From a virus: DNA of 64,000 nucleotides. Each line of letters starts with the position of its first letter. The stretch's first letter is position 1. Under the pieces are notes generated by a model. The model was given only the letters and a program-made list of their open reading frames with translations. It was not told where the DNA came from and searched no databases. A program made the position numbers and the translations under genes. Of the stretch, positions 57,294 through 64,000 are shown one piece after another. The DNA lies in the IMG/VR virus record IMGVR_UViG_3300032897_000003, positions 1 to 64,000 of that record; one strand, given 5' to 3'.

Positions 57294-57688
57294 TGCGTTT
57301 GTCTCTGTTTTTCTGCGCGGCCGCGCTTTTCCTCGCGTGCGCCACTCCTCAGCCGACGCCCATCCCCGCGCCGACGCCTGCCCCCGCCCCAGACGCCGCC
57401 CCGGATCCGTTCTCGGGCGCCCTGTCCGACTGCCACAGCCTGGCAGTCACGTCCGTGCGCTCTTTGGCGGTGGCCGCTACGCGAGCATGCTTGGCGGGCC
57501 CGCTCTTTGATAGCTGCCTGGTCGGGCTCTTCCCGAGCTACACGATCGACAGCGTGGTCTGCGGTGTCGTGGAAAACGGCGAAATCACCAATGTGGCGAG
57601 GCTCAAGGGGACGGCCACGCCAGAAGATGTGCAGGTCAGCGATGCTGCCGGCACATGGTTGACAGCAAGAAAGGTAGGACTCCGATGA
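57293..57688 (+). CDS. small lipoprotein, possible outer spanin
   Basis: 131 residues from ATG 57293 (TGATG with the previous stop). LSLFFCAAALFLAC is a lipobox signal with Cys ~17 as the lipid site; a Pro/Ala linker follows (PTPIPAPTPAPAPDAAPDP), then a short domain with four Cys. Outer-spanin-like architecture, but no inner partner with a coiled coil is evident apart from the preceding membrane protein. Confidence 0.6.
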   Translation: MRLSLFFCAAALFLACATPQPTPIPAPTPAPAPDAAPDPFSGALSDCHSLAVTSVRSLAVAATRACLAGPLFDSCLVGLFPSYTIDSVVCGVVENGEITNVARLKGTATPEDVQVSDAAGTWLTARKVGLR

Positions 57689-58389
57689 GAATGCTTGGCA
57701 AGCTGCCCGCGCGGCGTGACCCACGCACGCTCAAGCTCGAGAAGTACCTTACGGGTGAAGCCCCACACATCCCAGCGGCGCGCGACTGGACTCGCGACAC
57801 CACGCCGGACACGGATCCGCTTGGCAACACGACCTACGGAGATTGCGCCTATGCGGACATCGGGCACCTCATCACTCTGCTCTTCGCGCTCCAGGGTAAG
57901 CCGAGCCCGGTGACCACCGCCGGCATCCTGTCCGCCTACTCTGCGGGCACCGGATTCGACCCGGCGAAGCCGGACACGGACAACGGCGCGAGCATGCTCG
58001 ACGTGGCCAACCAGTTCCGGCAGGATGGCATCTGCGGCGTGAAGTGCGAGGCTTTCGTCAAGGTGGAGCCCCAGAATCTTGCCTTGGCCATCGAGCTATT
58101 CGGCGCGGTGACGATTGGCTTCCGCTTGCCCAACTCGGCCATGAGCCAGGACATCTGGGACGTGGTCCCGAACGACGGCGGCGAGGCGGGCGGCCACGCG
58201 GTCTGCGTGGCGGCGCAATCTCCGCTGCTCTTGCCCTGCATCTCGTGGGGCGAGCGGCACCCGATCACTTACCCGTTCCTCGGTCGCTATTACGACGAGA
58301 TCTACGCCTACCTGGTGCCCGACCTGCTGGTTCCGAACGGGCTCGACCTGGCAGCGTTGCGGGCGGATCTGGCGCTGGTCACAGGGTGA
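57685..58389 (+). CDS. papain-fold cysteine-peptidase-like phage protein
   Basis: 234 residues, ATGA-coupled. NTTYGDCAYADIGHLITL holds the putative active Cys, GGEAGGHAVCVAA the His, and PCISWGERHPITYPFLGRYY the third position. The 'YGDC...GHA' pattern belongs to a widespread phage protein group with a C1-like fold. It may be structural or proteolytic; peptidase activity is not proven. The last Asn is replaced by Ser-Trp-Gly. Confidence 0.65.
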   Translation: MRMLGKLPARRDPRTLKLEKYLTGEAPHIPAARDWTRDTTPDTDPLGNTTYGDCAYADIGHLITLLFALQGKPSPVTTAGILSAYSAGTGFDPAKPDTDNGASMLDVANQFRQDGICGVKCEAFVKVEPQNLALAIELFGAVTIGFRLPNSAMSQDIWDVVPNDGGEAGGHAVCVAAQSPLLLPCISWGERHPITYPFLGRYYDEIYAYLVPDLLVPNGLDLAALRADLALVTG

Positions 58390-58958
58390 AGTACGTCGGC
58401 ATCGACGCCGGCAAGCACGGAGCTATCGCCAAGATCGACGATGCGCATGCCGTGCTTGCTATGTGCGACTGTCCCTTGGATGCGCATGGGGAGATAGACA
58501 GGTTTGGCATCCTGAAGATGGTAGGTGAGTTGATCGGGCGCGAGCAGGACATGTGCCGGGTTGTGATTGAGCGGGTGCGCGCTATGCCTTACGCGGGGAA
58601 GGTGGCGTATGTGCCAGGGAAGCGCCGGGCCTGCCAAGGGACTGAGGCGGCATTCGAGCTCGGCCGGTCGTACGAAGACTGGATGATGGCCTTGGCAGCT
58701 TACGGGGTGGCACCGCTCGAGGTGCCCCCTCAGAGCTGGCAGAGCATGATGATCGGGCGCGAGCTGATGCGTCTGCAGAAGGGGAAGGCACCGTCTGCCA
58801 CGGTGGCATGCAACCGGTTCCCGTCGGCAAGACCGCTACTGTATGGCCCACGCGGAGGAATCATCGACGGCAGGGCGGACGCATTGCTGATAGCCGCCTA
58901 TGGGGCTGCAACCCTGAAGTCTGGTCATCGGTCCATGTCAGCTAATCCTAGTGCTTGA
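58386..58958 (+). CDS. RuvC-like Holliday-junction resolvase
   Basis: 190 residues from GTG 58386 (overlaps the previous stop). RNase H fold marks: KYVGIDAGKHGAIAKID with the first Asp, RVVIERVRAMP with the Glu, and GGIIDGRADALLIAAYG with the closing Asp pair. Phage RuvC-like enzymes cut branched DNA before packaging. The frame is open far upstream but that part would overlie the previous gene. Confidence 0.85.
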   Translation: MKYVGIDAGKHGAIAKIDDAHAVLAMCDCPLDAHGEIDRFGILKMVGELIGREQDMCRVVIERVRAMPYAGKVAYVPGKRRACQGTEAAFELGRSYEDWMMALAAYGVAPLEVPPQSWQSMMIGRELMRLQKGKAPSATVACNRFPSARPLLYGPRGGIIDGRADALLIAAYGAATLKSGHRSMSANPSA

Positions 58959-58982
58959 CATCTGTCCAGTAGTGGTTATGCT
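58955..58982 (+). promoter_or_regulatory. sigma-70-like promoter
   Basis: TTGACA, 16 bases, TATGCT, overlapping the end of the resolvase gene. Best match to consensus in the window. TGCTTGACATCTGTCCAG here resembles 4652-4669. Confidence 0.7.
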
Positions 58983-59002
58983 TCCGGTCATGAGGTCGCA
59001 AG

Positions 59003-59209
59003 ATGGGAACCGCGAGGAACATAACGAGCTGGAGTCTGGTACTGGATAGGCGTTGTGCCTGCGGGCACTCCGCCTGCATTGCTGCACAGAAAGCGGCAAC
59101 CGAGCGTCGCCTGGCAATCCTGCGAGCCCAAGAGCATCTGTTCGACGATTCGAGCAGGCCATCGACAGCGCCGAACCGTCGGCTTGCTCTACCAGCGTTG
59201 GCAGCCTAA
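59003..59209 (+). CDS. small Cys-containing protein
   Basis: 68 residues. CACGHSACIAAQKAATERR gives three Cys and a His close together. Start ATG 59003 is 21 bases behind the promoter -10 with a weak site. Not recognised. Confidence 0.45.
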   Translation: MGTARNITSWSLVLDRRCACGHSACIAAQKAATERRLAILRAQEHLFDDSSRPSTAPNRRLALPALAA

Positions 59210-59222
59210 CCAGTTTGCGCTT

Positions 59223-59243
59223 GACGACAGTGTGTCTGTCGTC
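59223..59243 (+). promoter_or_regulatory. perfect hairpin/operator-like dyad
   Basis: GACGACAG-tgtgt-CTGTCGTC, 8-bp arms with a 5-base loop, shortly after the stop of the small gene. No T-tract. Confidence 0.4.
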
Positions 59244-59295
59244 GCACAGTAGTGCTTTGAGAGCCGAGGTGGTCCAACCTCCTGCAGAGCATCTA

Positions 59296-59334
59296 GGCCC
59301 CTTCCAGTTGGTCCCTGGGAGGGGCCACTTTTTT
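59296..59334 (+). terminator. rho-independent terminator
   Basis: GGCCCCTTCC pairs with GGGAGGGGCC (one T.G pair) around an 11-base loop, followed by AC and six T. Separates the promoter/small-gene unit from the ParB-like gene. Confidence 0.85.
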
Positions 59335-59362
59335 GTGCTGGACAGCTTCCGTCGGTGTTACC

Positions 59363-60088
59363 ATGCCATGCATGGCTAAGCGTAAGGACCAAGCCGACGG
59401 CCACTCGGCTGTAGCCATCGGCAAGATCAGAGATCGAATCAAAGAGTTTCGTCGGGTGCCAGCGGAGTTACTGCGACCGAGCAGGTTGAACTTCCGTCGA
59501 CATCCGGAAGAGCAGCGGGCGGCGATGCGGGCTATCCTGACAGAGATTGGATACGCCGGAGCAGCCTTGGCCAGGGAACTGCCAGACGGCTCACTGGAGC
59601 TCATCGACGGGCATCTGCGAAGCGAAGAGAGCAGCGGGCAGATGGTGCCGACGTTGATCCTTGATGTGACAGCGGAGGAAGCGGCAACCCTCGTGGCCTT
59701 GTACGATCCGATCGGCGATCTAGCGAAGATCGACCAGGCCGCGGTCAATATCGCTCTCGAAAACGTGCAGGTGGACGCGGATCCACTGCAGGTCGTCCTG
59801 CTCGAGTTGAGCGGATCAGGGCAACTGGTTCCGAAGGATGACGGTGGCACGAAGGGCGGTAAGGAATCGGTGCCAGAAATGGACCTGCGTCCGTACGAGC
59901 ACTACGATTACGTGCTGGTCCTGGCCCGGACGACCATGGACTGGCAGGCCTTGGCAACGCTGTTAGGACTGGAGAAGATCGACGCGAGTCCGACGGCGAA
60001 GGTGAAGAAGATCGGGCTTGGCCACTGCATCGACGCCAAGGTGTTGTTGCAGAAGCTGCAGGGAATCGCCAATGCTCCAGCGCAGTGA
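59363..60088 (+). CDS. ParB-like nuclease-domain protein
   Basis: 241 residues from ATG 59363 (ATG 59372 is in the same frame; no ribosome site for either). The ParB/Srx core is at residues ~28-100: RVPAELLRPSRLNFRRHPEE, AAMRAILTEIGYAGAALARE, then GSLELIDGHLRSEE with the GH-R motif. The C-terminal half is unlike partition ParB proteins. In phages such proteins pair with DNA methylases or base-modifying enzymes, and a TAGT-like glycosyltransferase overlaps its 3' end by 17 bases. Confidence 0.8.
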   Translation: MPCMAKRKDQADGHSAVAIGKIRDRIKEFRRVPAELLRPSRLNFRRHPEEQRAAMRAILTEIGYAGAALARELPDGSLELIDGHLRSEESSGQMVPTLILDVTAEEAATLVALYDPIGDLAKIDQAAVNIALENVQVDADPLQVVLLELSGSGQLVPKDDGGTKGGKESVPEMDLRPYEHYDYVLVLARTTMDWQALATLLGLEKIDASPTAKVKKIGLGHCIDAKVLLQKLQGIANAPAQ

Positions 60089-60824
60089 CCTCGAAGTGGC
60101 CATCCCATCAAGCGGAAGGGCCAAGAGATGCTGGCAGACCATGCGCACTCTCTTGCCGATGGCCAATGTCTACGTTGCCGAACGAGAGGTGGACGACTAT
60201 CGATCTGCCGGGATCCCTGCCGAGCGCATTCGGACGCATCCGAACCTTGAAGGGATGGGAGCCATCCGGAACCACCTCGTGCAAGACGCGCGCAAGTCTG
60301 CCCTGGTCTGTATCGATGACGATCTGCGCTTCATCCTTTGCCGTGTGGGGCGCAAGCCGAGGAAGATAGCGGAGCCGGAGCGGATCTTCGACATCATGTA
60401 CGGGTCCGCTCTAGTTGCATCCGAGATTCCCGTAGCGATGTTCGGATGGGGCGTGCAAGCCATGCCCTGGTTCTACCGAGATAGCGATCCGATGACGTTG
60501 TGTGGGGCGTTCGGAGGAGCGGTTGGATTCATCGGGAAGACGGCACGATACGACGACCGGTTGAAGGTTGGCGAAGACGTCGACGTCATCTTGCGGGAAT
60601 TGCGAGAGCGGAGGATCGTGTTCTCGGACAAGCGCTACTACTGGAATTTCGGCAAGGTGATGGGTGGAGCTGGCGGGCTCCAAGCCGTGCGAAGTGAGGA
60701 GCGATGCCGATTGGACCGAGAGCTGCTGAAAGCAAAGTGGGGAGAGTCACTCCATTTGCTCGAAGATCGGCCGGGGGTCCACTGCCGACTGAGGGTCAAG
60801 CGCCGACAAGCGTGGACCGAGTGA
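60072..60824 (+). CDS. TAGT-family glycosyltransferase (GT-A), DNA modification
   Basis: 250 residues from ATG 60072. LEVAIPSSGRAKRCWQTMRT, a GAIRNHLVQDA segment and VCIDDDLRFIL form the nucleotide-sugar site with the DxD (DDD) metal motif. This is the pattern of TET-associated glycosyltransferases described in phages that decorate hydroxymethylated bases. No TET/JBP or other base-oxidising gene is in the window, so the acceptor is unknown. Its start inside the ParB-like gene indicates joint expression. Confidence 0.7.
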   Translation: MLQRSDLEVAIPSSGRAKRCWQTMRTLLPMANVYVAEREVDDYRSAGIPAERIRTHPNLEGMGAIRNHLVQDARKSALVCIDDDLRFILCRVGRKPRKIAEPERIFDIMYGSALVASEIPVAMFGWGVQAMPWFYRDSDPMTLCGAFGGAVGFIGKTARYDDRLKVGEDVDVILRELRERRIVFSDKRYYWNFGKVMGGAGGLQAVRSEERCRLDRELLKAKWGESLHLLEDRPGVHCRLRVKRRQAWTE

Positions 60825-60849
60825 GATTATAGCGTCAGACGAATTGTTA

Positions 60850-60878
60850 TTGCGGATGGCGCTACTGTCTGGTAGCAT
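60850..60878 (+). promoter_or_regulatory. sigma-70-like promoter
   Basis: TTGCGG, 17 bases, TAGCAT, 27 bases before ATG 60906 with CAGGAGGACC between. Confidence 0.6.
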
Positions 60879-60905
60879 GTTGGTACCACTCACAGGAGGA
60901 CCACC

Positions 60906-61511
60906 ATGCTACTGTTCACGAAGAAGCATTATCCGCTCCCGTCCGTTGTCTCGGCACTGCAAAAGTCCATCCGGCGCGGCGACGTCAAGATGGCTGGCTA
61001 TTGGGCATGCGAGATGTGGCAATCTGGATTTGACGCCTACTTTTGGCGACGGATCCTCATCATCTCGGCCGAGGATGTCGCCGGGATCGTCACGCTCGAG
61101 GTGCTGGCGCTCCACGATGCCTATTGCATCATCAACAAGCACCGCAAGGGGGACGGGGGCGGCCAGCTGTTTGTCTGCAAGGCAGCGTACTTGCTCGCCA
61201 AGGCTCAGAAATCGCGCGACGTCGACAATCTGATCAACCTGGTCTGCATGGACGGGCTCGGCATCTCGAACGAGGAGATCCAGCATGACCTGGAGGCGGC
61301 CGGCCAGGCAACGATGGACGACTTCCCGATCCCGCAGGAGGCGTGGGACTACCATACGCCCAAGGGGAAGAAGAACGGCGAAACCCGGGAAACGTTCATC
61401 GTGCGCGAGCACGAGGCCTTGCGTCCGCGGGTGCCGGGCATTTACGACGATCTCGTCGAGCAGGTGAAAGACAAGCTCGCGCCGGCAAAGAAAGAGCTCG
61501 TGCTCAAGTAG
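60906..61511 (+). CDS. RarA/MgsA C-terminal-like protein
   Basis: 201 residues. LQKSIRRGDVKMAGYWACEMWQSGFDAYFWRRILIISAEDVAG (broken here in sense units) matches the clamp-loader-type C-terminal domain of RarA/MgsA ('aLxKsIRRGDxxxAxYWxxxL...ylwRRLlviasEDiG'). The AAA+ ATPase domain is absent. Such stand-alone pieces occur in phages; a role in replication fork handling is inferred. Has its own promoter and terminator, so it is a single-gene unit. Confidence 0.75.
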   Translation: MLLFTKKHYPLPSVVSALQKSIRRGDVKMAGYWACEMWQSGFDAYFWRRILIISAEDVAGIVTLEVLALHDAYCIINKHRKGDGGGQLFVCKAAYLLAKAQKSRDVDNLINLVCMDGLGISNEEIQHDLEAAGQATMDDFPIPQEAWDYHTPKGKKNGETRETFIVREHEALRPRVPGIYDDLVEQVKDKLAPAKKELVLK

Positions 61512-61533
61512 ACGTCACGCGGCAAACATGAAG

Positions 61534-61567
61534 AAACGCCGGTCCCAGCGACCGGCGTTTATTTTAT
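61534..61567 (+). terminator. rho-independent terminator
   Basis: Perfect 11-bp stem AAACGCCGGTC/GACCGGCGTTT with a 5-base loop, followed by ATTTTAT. Symmetric A/T ends may let it work on both strands, though no minus-strand gene is seen. Confidence 0.92.
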
Positions 61568-61658
61568 CGTGGTATGCTGTTTTTTCTTGTCTGCACCGCC
61601 ATGGTATGTCACTATTAATTGGTACGATACGACGGACCACAACAAGGAGCATTGGACC

Positions 61659-62726
61659 ATGGCACACGAGCTTGAGATGAAGAACGGCAAGGCAGCAATG
61701 ATCTACGTCGGCGAGACGCCCTGGCACGGCCTGGGAAAGAAGCTCGAGGTTGCTCCGGCGACCACCGAGGAAGCGATCAAGCTCGCCGGGCTCGACTGGC
61801 AGATCGCGCTGGAAGAGATGAAGCTTGACGATGGTACGGTGGTCGACTGCTCGAAAGCGGTCGTCCGCCAGAGCGACCGATCGATCCTCGGCGTCGTGGG
61901 GAACGGGTGGGAGCCGGTGCAGAACGCGAAGGCATTCCAGCCGTTCGAGCCGTTTTTGAAGGCCGGCGTCGCGACCATCGAAACTGCGGGCAGCCTGCGG
62001 GATGGCAAGCGGGTGTGGATGCTCGCCAAGGTGAACCGACCGGACAGCGTGATCGTCCCGAGCGCAGACGATCGGGTCGCCAAGTACCTGATGGCGGCAG
62101 TCGGCCACGATGGGACGTTGGCTTTCCGGATCGGCTACACTCCGATCCGGGTCGTCTGCCAGAACACGCTCTCTGTTGCTATCGACCGAGGTCAGTCGAC
62201 GCACGTGCGCCTGTCGCACGTGTCGGGCGTCAACAAGGCCATCGACGAAATCACGCGGATGATCGAGGGCATCGATGCGCGCTTCGAGGAAAGTGCCAAG
62301 GTGTTTCGCGAGCTGGCTGCCCGCAAGGTGCGCAACGACGCTCAGCTGCGCGAGTACGTGGACGCGGTCTACAGCGTGAAGAAGCCCGAGTCCTCCGCCA
62401 CTGGAGCTGCCATCCTGAACGAGCTTCTCGCGAAGCCGCACAAGTCGAGCCAGCCGTCCCCATTCTCCCCCGAAGGCGGCAACATGCTTGCCGAGACCAA
62501 GTCGAAGGTGTTCGAGGAGATTGCGCGCCTGTTCGAGTTCGGCAAGGGGAACACGAACCCGGCGGTAGCGGGTACCGCGTGGGCGGCCTACAACGCCGTG
62601 ACCGAGCACCTGACCTGGCACCGCGGTCGCAGCCAGGACGCTCGTCTCGAGAACCTGTGGATGAAGGTCGAAGGGCCGAGCTCGAAGGCGTTGCCGGCAG
62701 CGGTCGACACGTTCCTTCGCAACTAG
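61659..62726 (+). CDS. DUF932 phage/plasmid-like protein
   Basis: 355 residues with AAGGAGC before ATG 61659; frame open to 61569. Signature: YVGETPWHGLGKKL, then DRSILGVVGNGWEPVQNAKAF, VKYLMAAVGHDGTLAF-like and YTPIRVVCQNTLSVAI. The family (also called TIGR03299) is frequent in phages and plasmids; its function is unsettled. Comes after a strong terminator; TGGTATGCT at about 61570-61578 could be an extended -10. Confidence 0.85.
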   Translation: MAHELEMKNGKAAMIYVGETPWHGLGKKLEVAPATTEEAIKLAGLDWQIALEEMKLDDGTVVDCSKAVVRQSDRSILGVVGNGWEPVQNAKAFQPFEPFLKAGVATIETAGSLRDGKRVWMLAKVNRPDSVIVPSADDRVAKYLMAAVGHDGTLAFRIGYTPIRVVCQNTLSVAIDRGQSTHVRLSHVSGVNKAIDEITRMIEGIDARFEESAKVFRELAARKVRNDAQLREYVDAVYSVKKPESSATGAAILNELLAKPHKSSQPSPFSPEGGNMLAETKSKVFEEIARLFEFGKGNTNPAVAGTAWAAYNAVTEHLTWHRGRSQDARLENLWMKVEGPSSKALPAAVDTFLRN

Positions 62727-62804
62727 AAGCGAGTCGACGGTGCGGGCGGAGAGCGCTCCGCCCAATCCGCCGGGCCGTTTCCCGGGAATGCAAAGGAGTC
62801 TCGC

Positions 62805-63398
62805 ATGCGCCTAAACCGAAGGTTCTCGCCTTGGAAAGTCGCCAGCAAGGACATAACCCGCCAGCACCTGACCCACTGCTATCTCGACGTGGAGAAGCAG
62901 AAGCTGGTCGCGACCAACGGCAACGCCATGGCGGTGGTGCCGGTCGATGAGCTGTCGCAATCTCCGGGCCCCTGCCCCAACGATGAGAGCGGGTTCGTTT
63001 CGGTCGCGGCGCTCGAGCAAGCGAAGAAGCTGACGCCGAAGTCGCTAGACGGCGTGATCCTGTCGGCCAACGGACAGCACGTGTTCCTTGGTGGAGCGAC
63101 CATGCCAAGGGCCAAGGCCGAGCCGCTGGAGTTTCCACCCTGGGAGCGAGTTGTGCCGTCCTACCGGCGCGGTTCGGCTGGAACAGTGACCATCGGGGTA
63201 GACCCGACCATGCTCGCCACGCTGGCGAAGGCCATCGGCGAGGAAAGGGCGGTGTCGTTGACATTCCCCAGCCCGAGCTCGTGCCCGAATTGCGACCACT
63301 ACTCAGAGCAGCTCGGACACGTCGAGATGCTGGATCCGATTCGTGTTGAAGGTTCGAGCGGGGAGGCATTCGGACTGCTGATGCCGGTGCGGCTATGA
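62805..63398 (+). CDS. beta-clamp-like protein
   Basis: 197 residues, site AAGGAG. ITRQHLTHCYLDVEKQKLVATNGNAMAVVPV is the start of a clamp-like domain; a middle part has FPPWERVVPS, and the C-terminus ends FGLLMPVRL, the typical clamp end (M-P-M-R-L in DnaN). At under 200 residues it is shorter than bacterial DnaN, so it would form a higher-order ring or bind host clamp. Likely a sliding clamp for the phage fork. Confidence 0.7.
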   Translation: MRLNRRFSPWKVASKDITRQHLTHCYLDVEKQKLVATNGNAMAVVPVDELSQSPGPCPNDESGFVSVAALEQAKKLTPKSLDGVILSANGQHVFLGGATMPRAKAEPLEFPPWERVVPSYRRGSAGTVTIGVDPTMLATLAKAIGEERAVSLTFPSPSSCPNCDHYSEQLGHVEMLDPIRVEGSSGEAFGLLMPVRL

Positions 63399-63490
63399 CG
63401 TTGGATCGAGACTTCTTCCGCACCCCACCTCGCCACAACCCGAGGAAGGCGTCGGCGATCCGGGATGCCCTTCAGGTAACGCAGATATGA
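63395..63490 (+). CDS. 31-residue peptide between clamp and DUF4942 genes
   Basis: ATGA overlap on both sides (63395 and 63487). Basic and short. It may serve mainly to couple translation. Confidence 0.4.
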   Translation: MTLDRDFFRTPPRHNPRKASAIRDALQVTQI

Positions 63491-64000
63491 GCATCCCAGA
63501 GTACGAAGCCCTGACCGAACACACGACGATCGCCGACATGGTGCGCGTCTATCAGGAGGCAGAGGCGGATATCCGGGCTGGATTCGGTTTGGTCAAGCGA
63601 GGGATGGAGCGAGTGAACGAGAGTACCAGGCTGCGCGACGTCGATGTTGACAACCCGGACGAAACCGCATCCGAGCTTAGACGAGCTTTTTGGAGATCCA
63701 TGGTGACAAAGCTCCAAATGGAGCGAGCCATGTCGGTCAAGCAATGGAACGAATTCGACCAGAAGCTTAGGCACGATGCCCCGCCGCCGGTCACGGTTGA
63801 GATCGTTGAAGGCATGGTGAGGCAGTTCCGTGCCGACCTGCCTGAGATGCTGCAGAGATCGGTCAAAGAGATGTTCGAGTGGCTGCGCCCGAGGGACTCA
63901 GAGTACAAGACGAACAGCGAGTACGAGATCGGGAAGCGGGTGGTATTGAACGGAGTGATCAGGCGTGGCTACCTCGATCATTGGGACGTGAACTACCACT
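63487..64000 (+). CDS. DUF4942 protein (3' partial)
   Basis: Open from ATG 63487 to the window edge (171 codons). Matches DUF4942: helical start, TASELRRAFWRSMVTKLQME, then PPPVTVEIVEGMVRQFRADLPEM, LQRSVKEMFEWLRP and YEIGKRVVLNGVI. The full family protein is usually 250 or more residues with a C-terminal part not seen here. Phage and mobile-element family of unknown activity. Confidence 0.8.
   Translation, partial: MSIPEYEALTEHTTIADMVRVYQEAEADIRAGFGLVKRGMERVNESTRLRDVDVDNPDETASELRRAFWRSMVTKLQMERAMSVKQWNEFDQKLRHDAPPPVTVEIVEGMVRQFRADLPEMLQRSVKEMFEWLRPRDSEYKTNSEYEIGKRVVLNGVIRRGYLDHWDVNYH

Noticed and set aside
62251-63438. 395-codon minus-strand frame
   Set aside because: Arg/Ser/Pro-rich antisense shadow of DUF932 and the clamp-like gene.
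1-64000. tRNA genes, CRISPR arrays, insertion sequences, integrase
   Set aside because: I looked for T-loop motifs, repeat-spacer patterns, transposase or integrase motifs and saw none; not an exhaustive computation.

Overview
The window is a contiguous piece of a tailed-phage (or prophage) genome with a contractile tail. Every gene I accept is on the + strand. Genes are packed tightly, with ATGA, GTGA or TTGA stop/start overlaps, and no host housekeeping gene is present. Terminase and portal genes are absent and are expected upstream of base 1. By eye the DNA is GC-rich (about 60%; not computed). A high-GC Gram-negative host is likely: there is a tail sheath and baseplate, an amidase endolysin, a secreted lytic transglycosylase and a small lipoprotein. 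Glycine-rich TGG repeats and a DUF6745 protein lean weakly towards Myxococcota or a similar lineage. That host guess is inference.

Layout. 1-4.4 kb: end of a DUF6745 protein with 12-bp repeats, an HNH nuclease, a Mu F-like head protein and a GT4 glycosyltransferase. 4.8-9.4 kb: small head proteins, scaffold and major capsid protein. 9.35-9.9 kb: a roughly 500-nt non-coding block packed with perfect stems and UUCG tetraloops, my best candidate for an undescribed structured RNA. 9.9-31.2 kb: head-tail connectors, sheath, tube, tail chaperones with a programmed -1 frameshift, tape measure, baseplate hub, spike, gp25-like wedge and J-like proteins, and tail fibres, one of which carries a Sec signal peptide. 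31.2-32.2 kb: a membrane protein and an amidase. 32.2-36 kb: small early-type genes, a duplicated structured leader, a zinc-ribbon protein and a phage-encoded sigma-70-like factor. 36-42 kb: a recombination module (candidate annealing protein, PD-(D/E)XK nuclease, SMC/Rad50-like ATPase) and a DUF1376 replication protein. 42.4-52 kb: a DnaB helicase with an intein, conserved phage hypotheticals, a DUF1643 protein, a small nuclease and an SNF2-type helicase with a second intein. 52-58.4 kb: DUF5131, Cys-rich and ASCH-like proteins, a secreted lytic transglycosylase, a membrane protein, a lipoprotein and a papain-fold protein. 58.4-64 kb: RuvC-like resolvase, a ParB-like/TAGT glycosyltransferase pair (probable DNA base modification), a RarA C-terminal-like protein, DUF932, a beta-clamp-like protein and a DUF4942 protein cut by the window edge.

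Regulation. Four sites resemble ordinary sigma-70 promoters (before 32719, 34394, 59003 and 60906). The one at 34338 heads the operon encoding the phage sigma-like protein. Six other sites, all between 32.2 and 51.9 kb and all just ahead of a gene, share a different layout: GGnAAA, a 16-nt gap, then AATAAT inside CGACAATAATC. I infer a cascade in which host sigma-70 transcribes the phage sigma, and the phage sigma then fires these replication and recombination units. Capsid, tail and lysis genes carry neither type and are probably under another control.

Damage. Two genes (40013-40424, broken by a 13-bp tandem duplication, and 55809-56073) are frameshifted, and a third short frame (40935-41063) lacks a normal start. 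These may be real decay or assembly errors.
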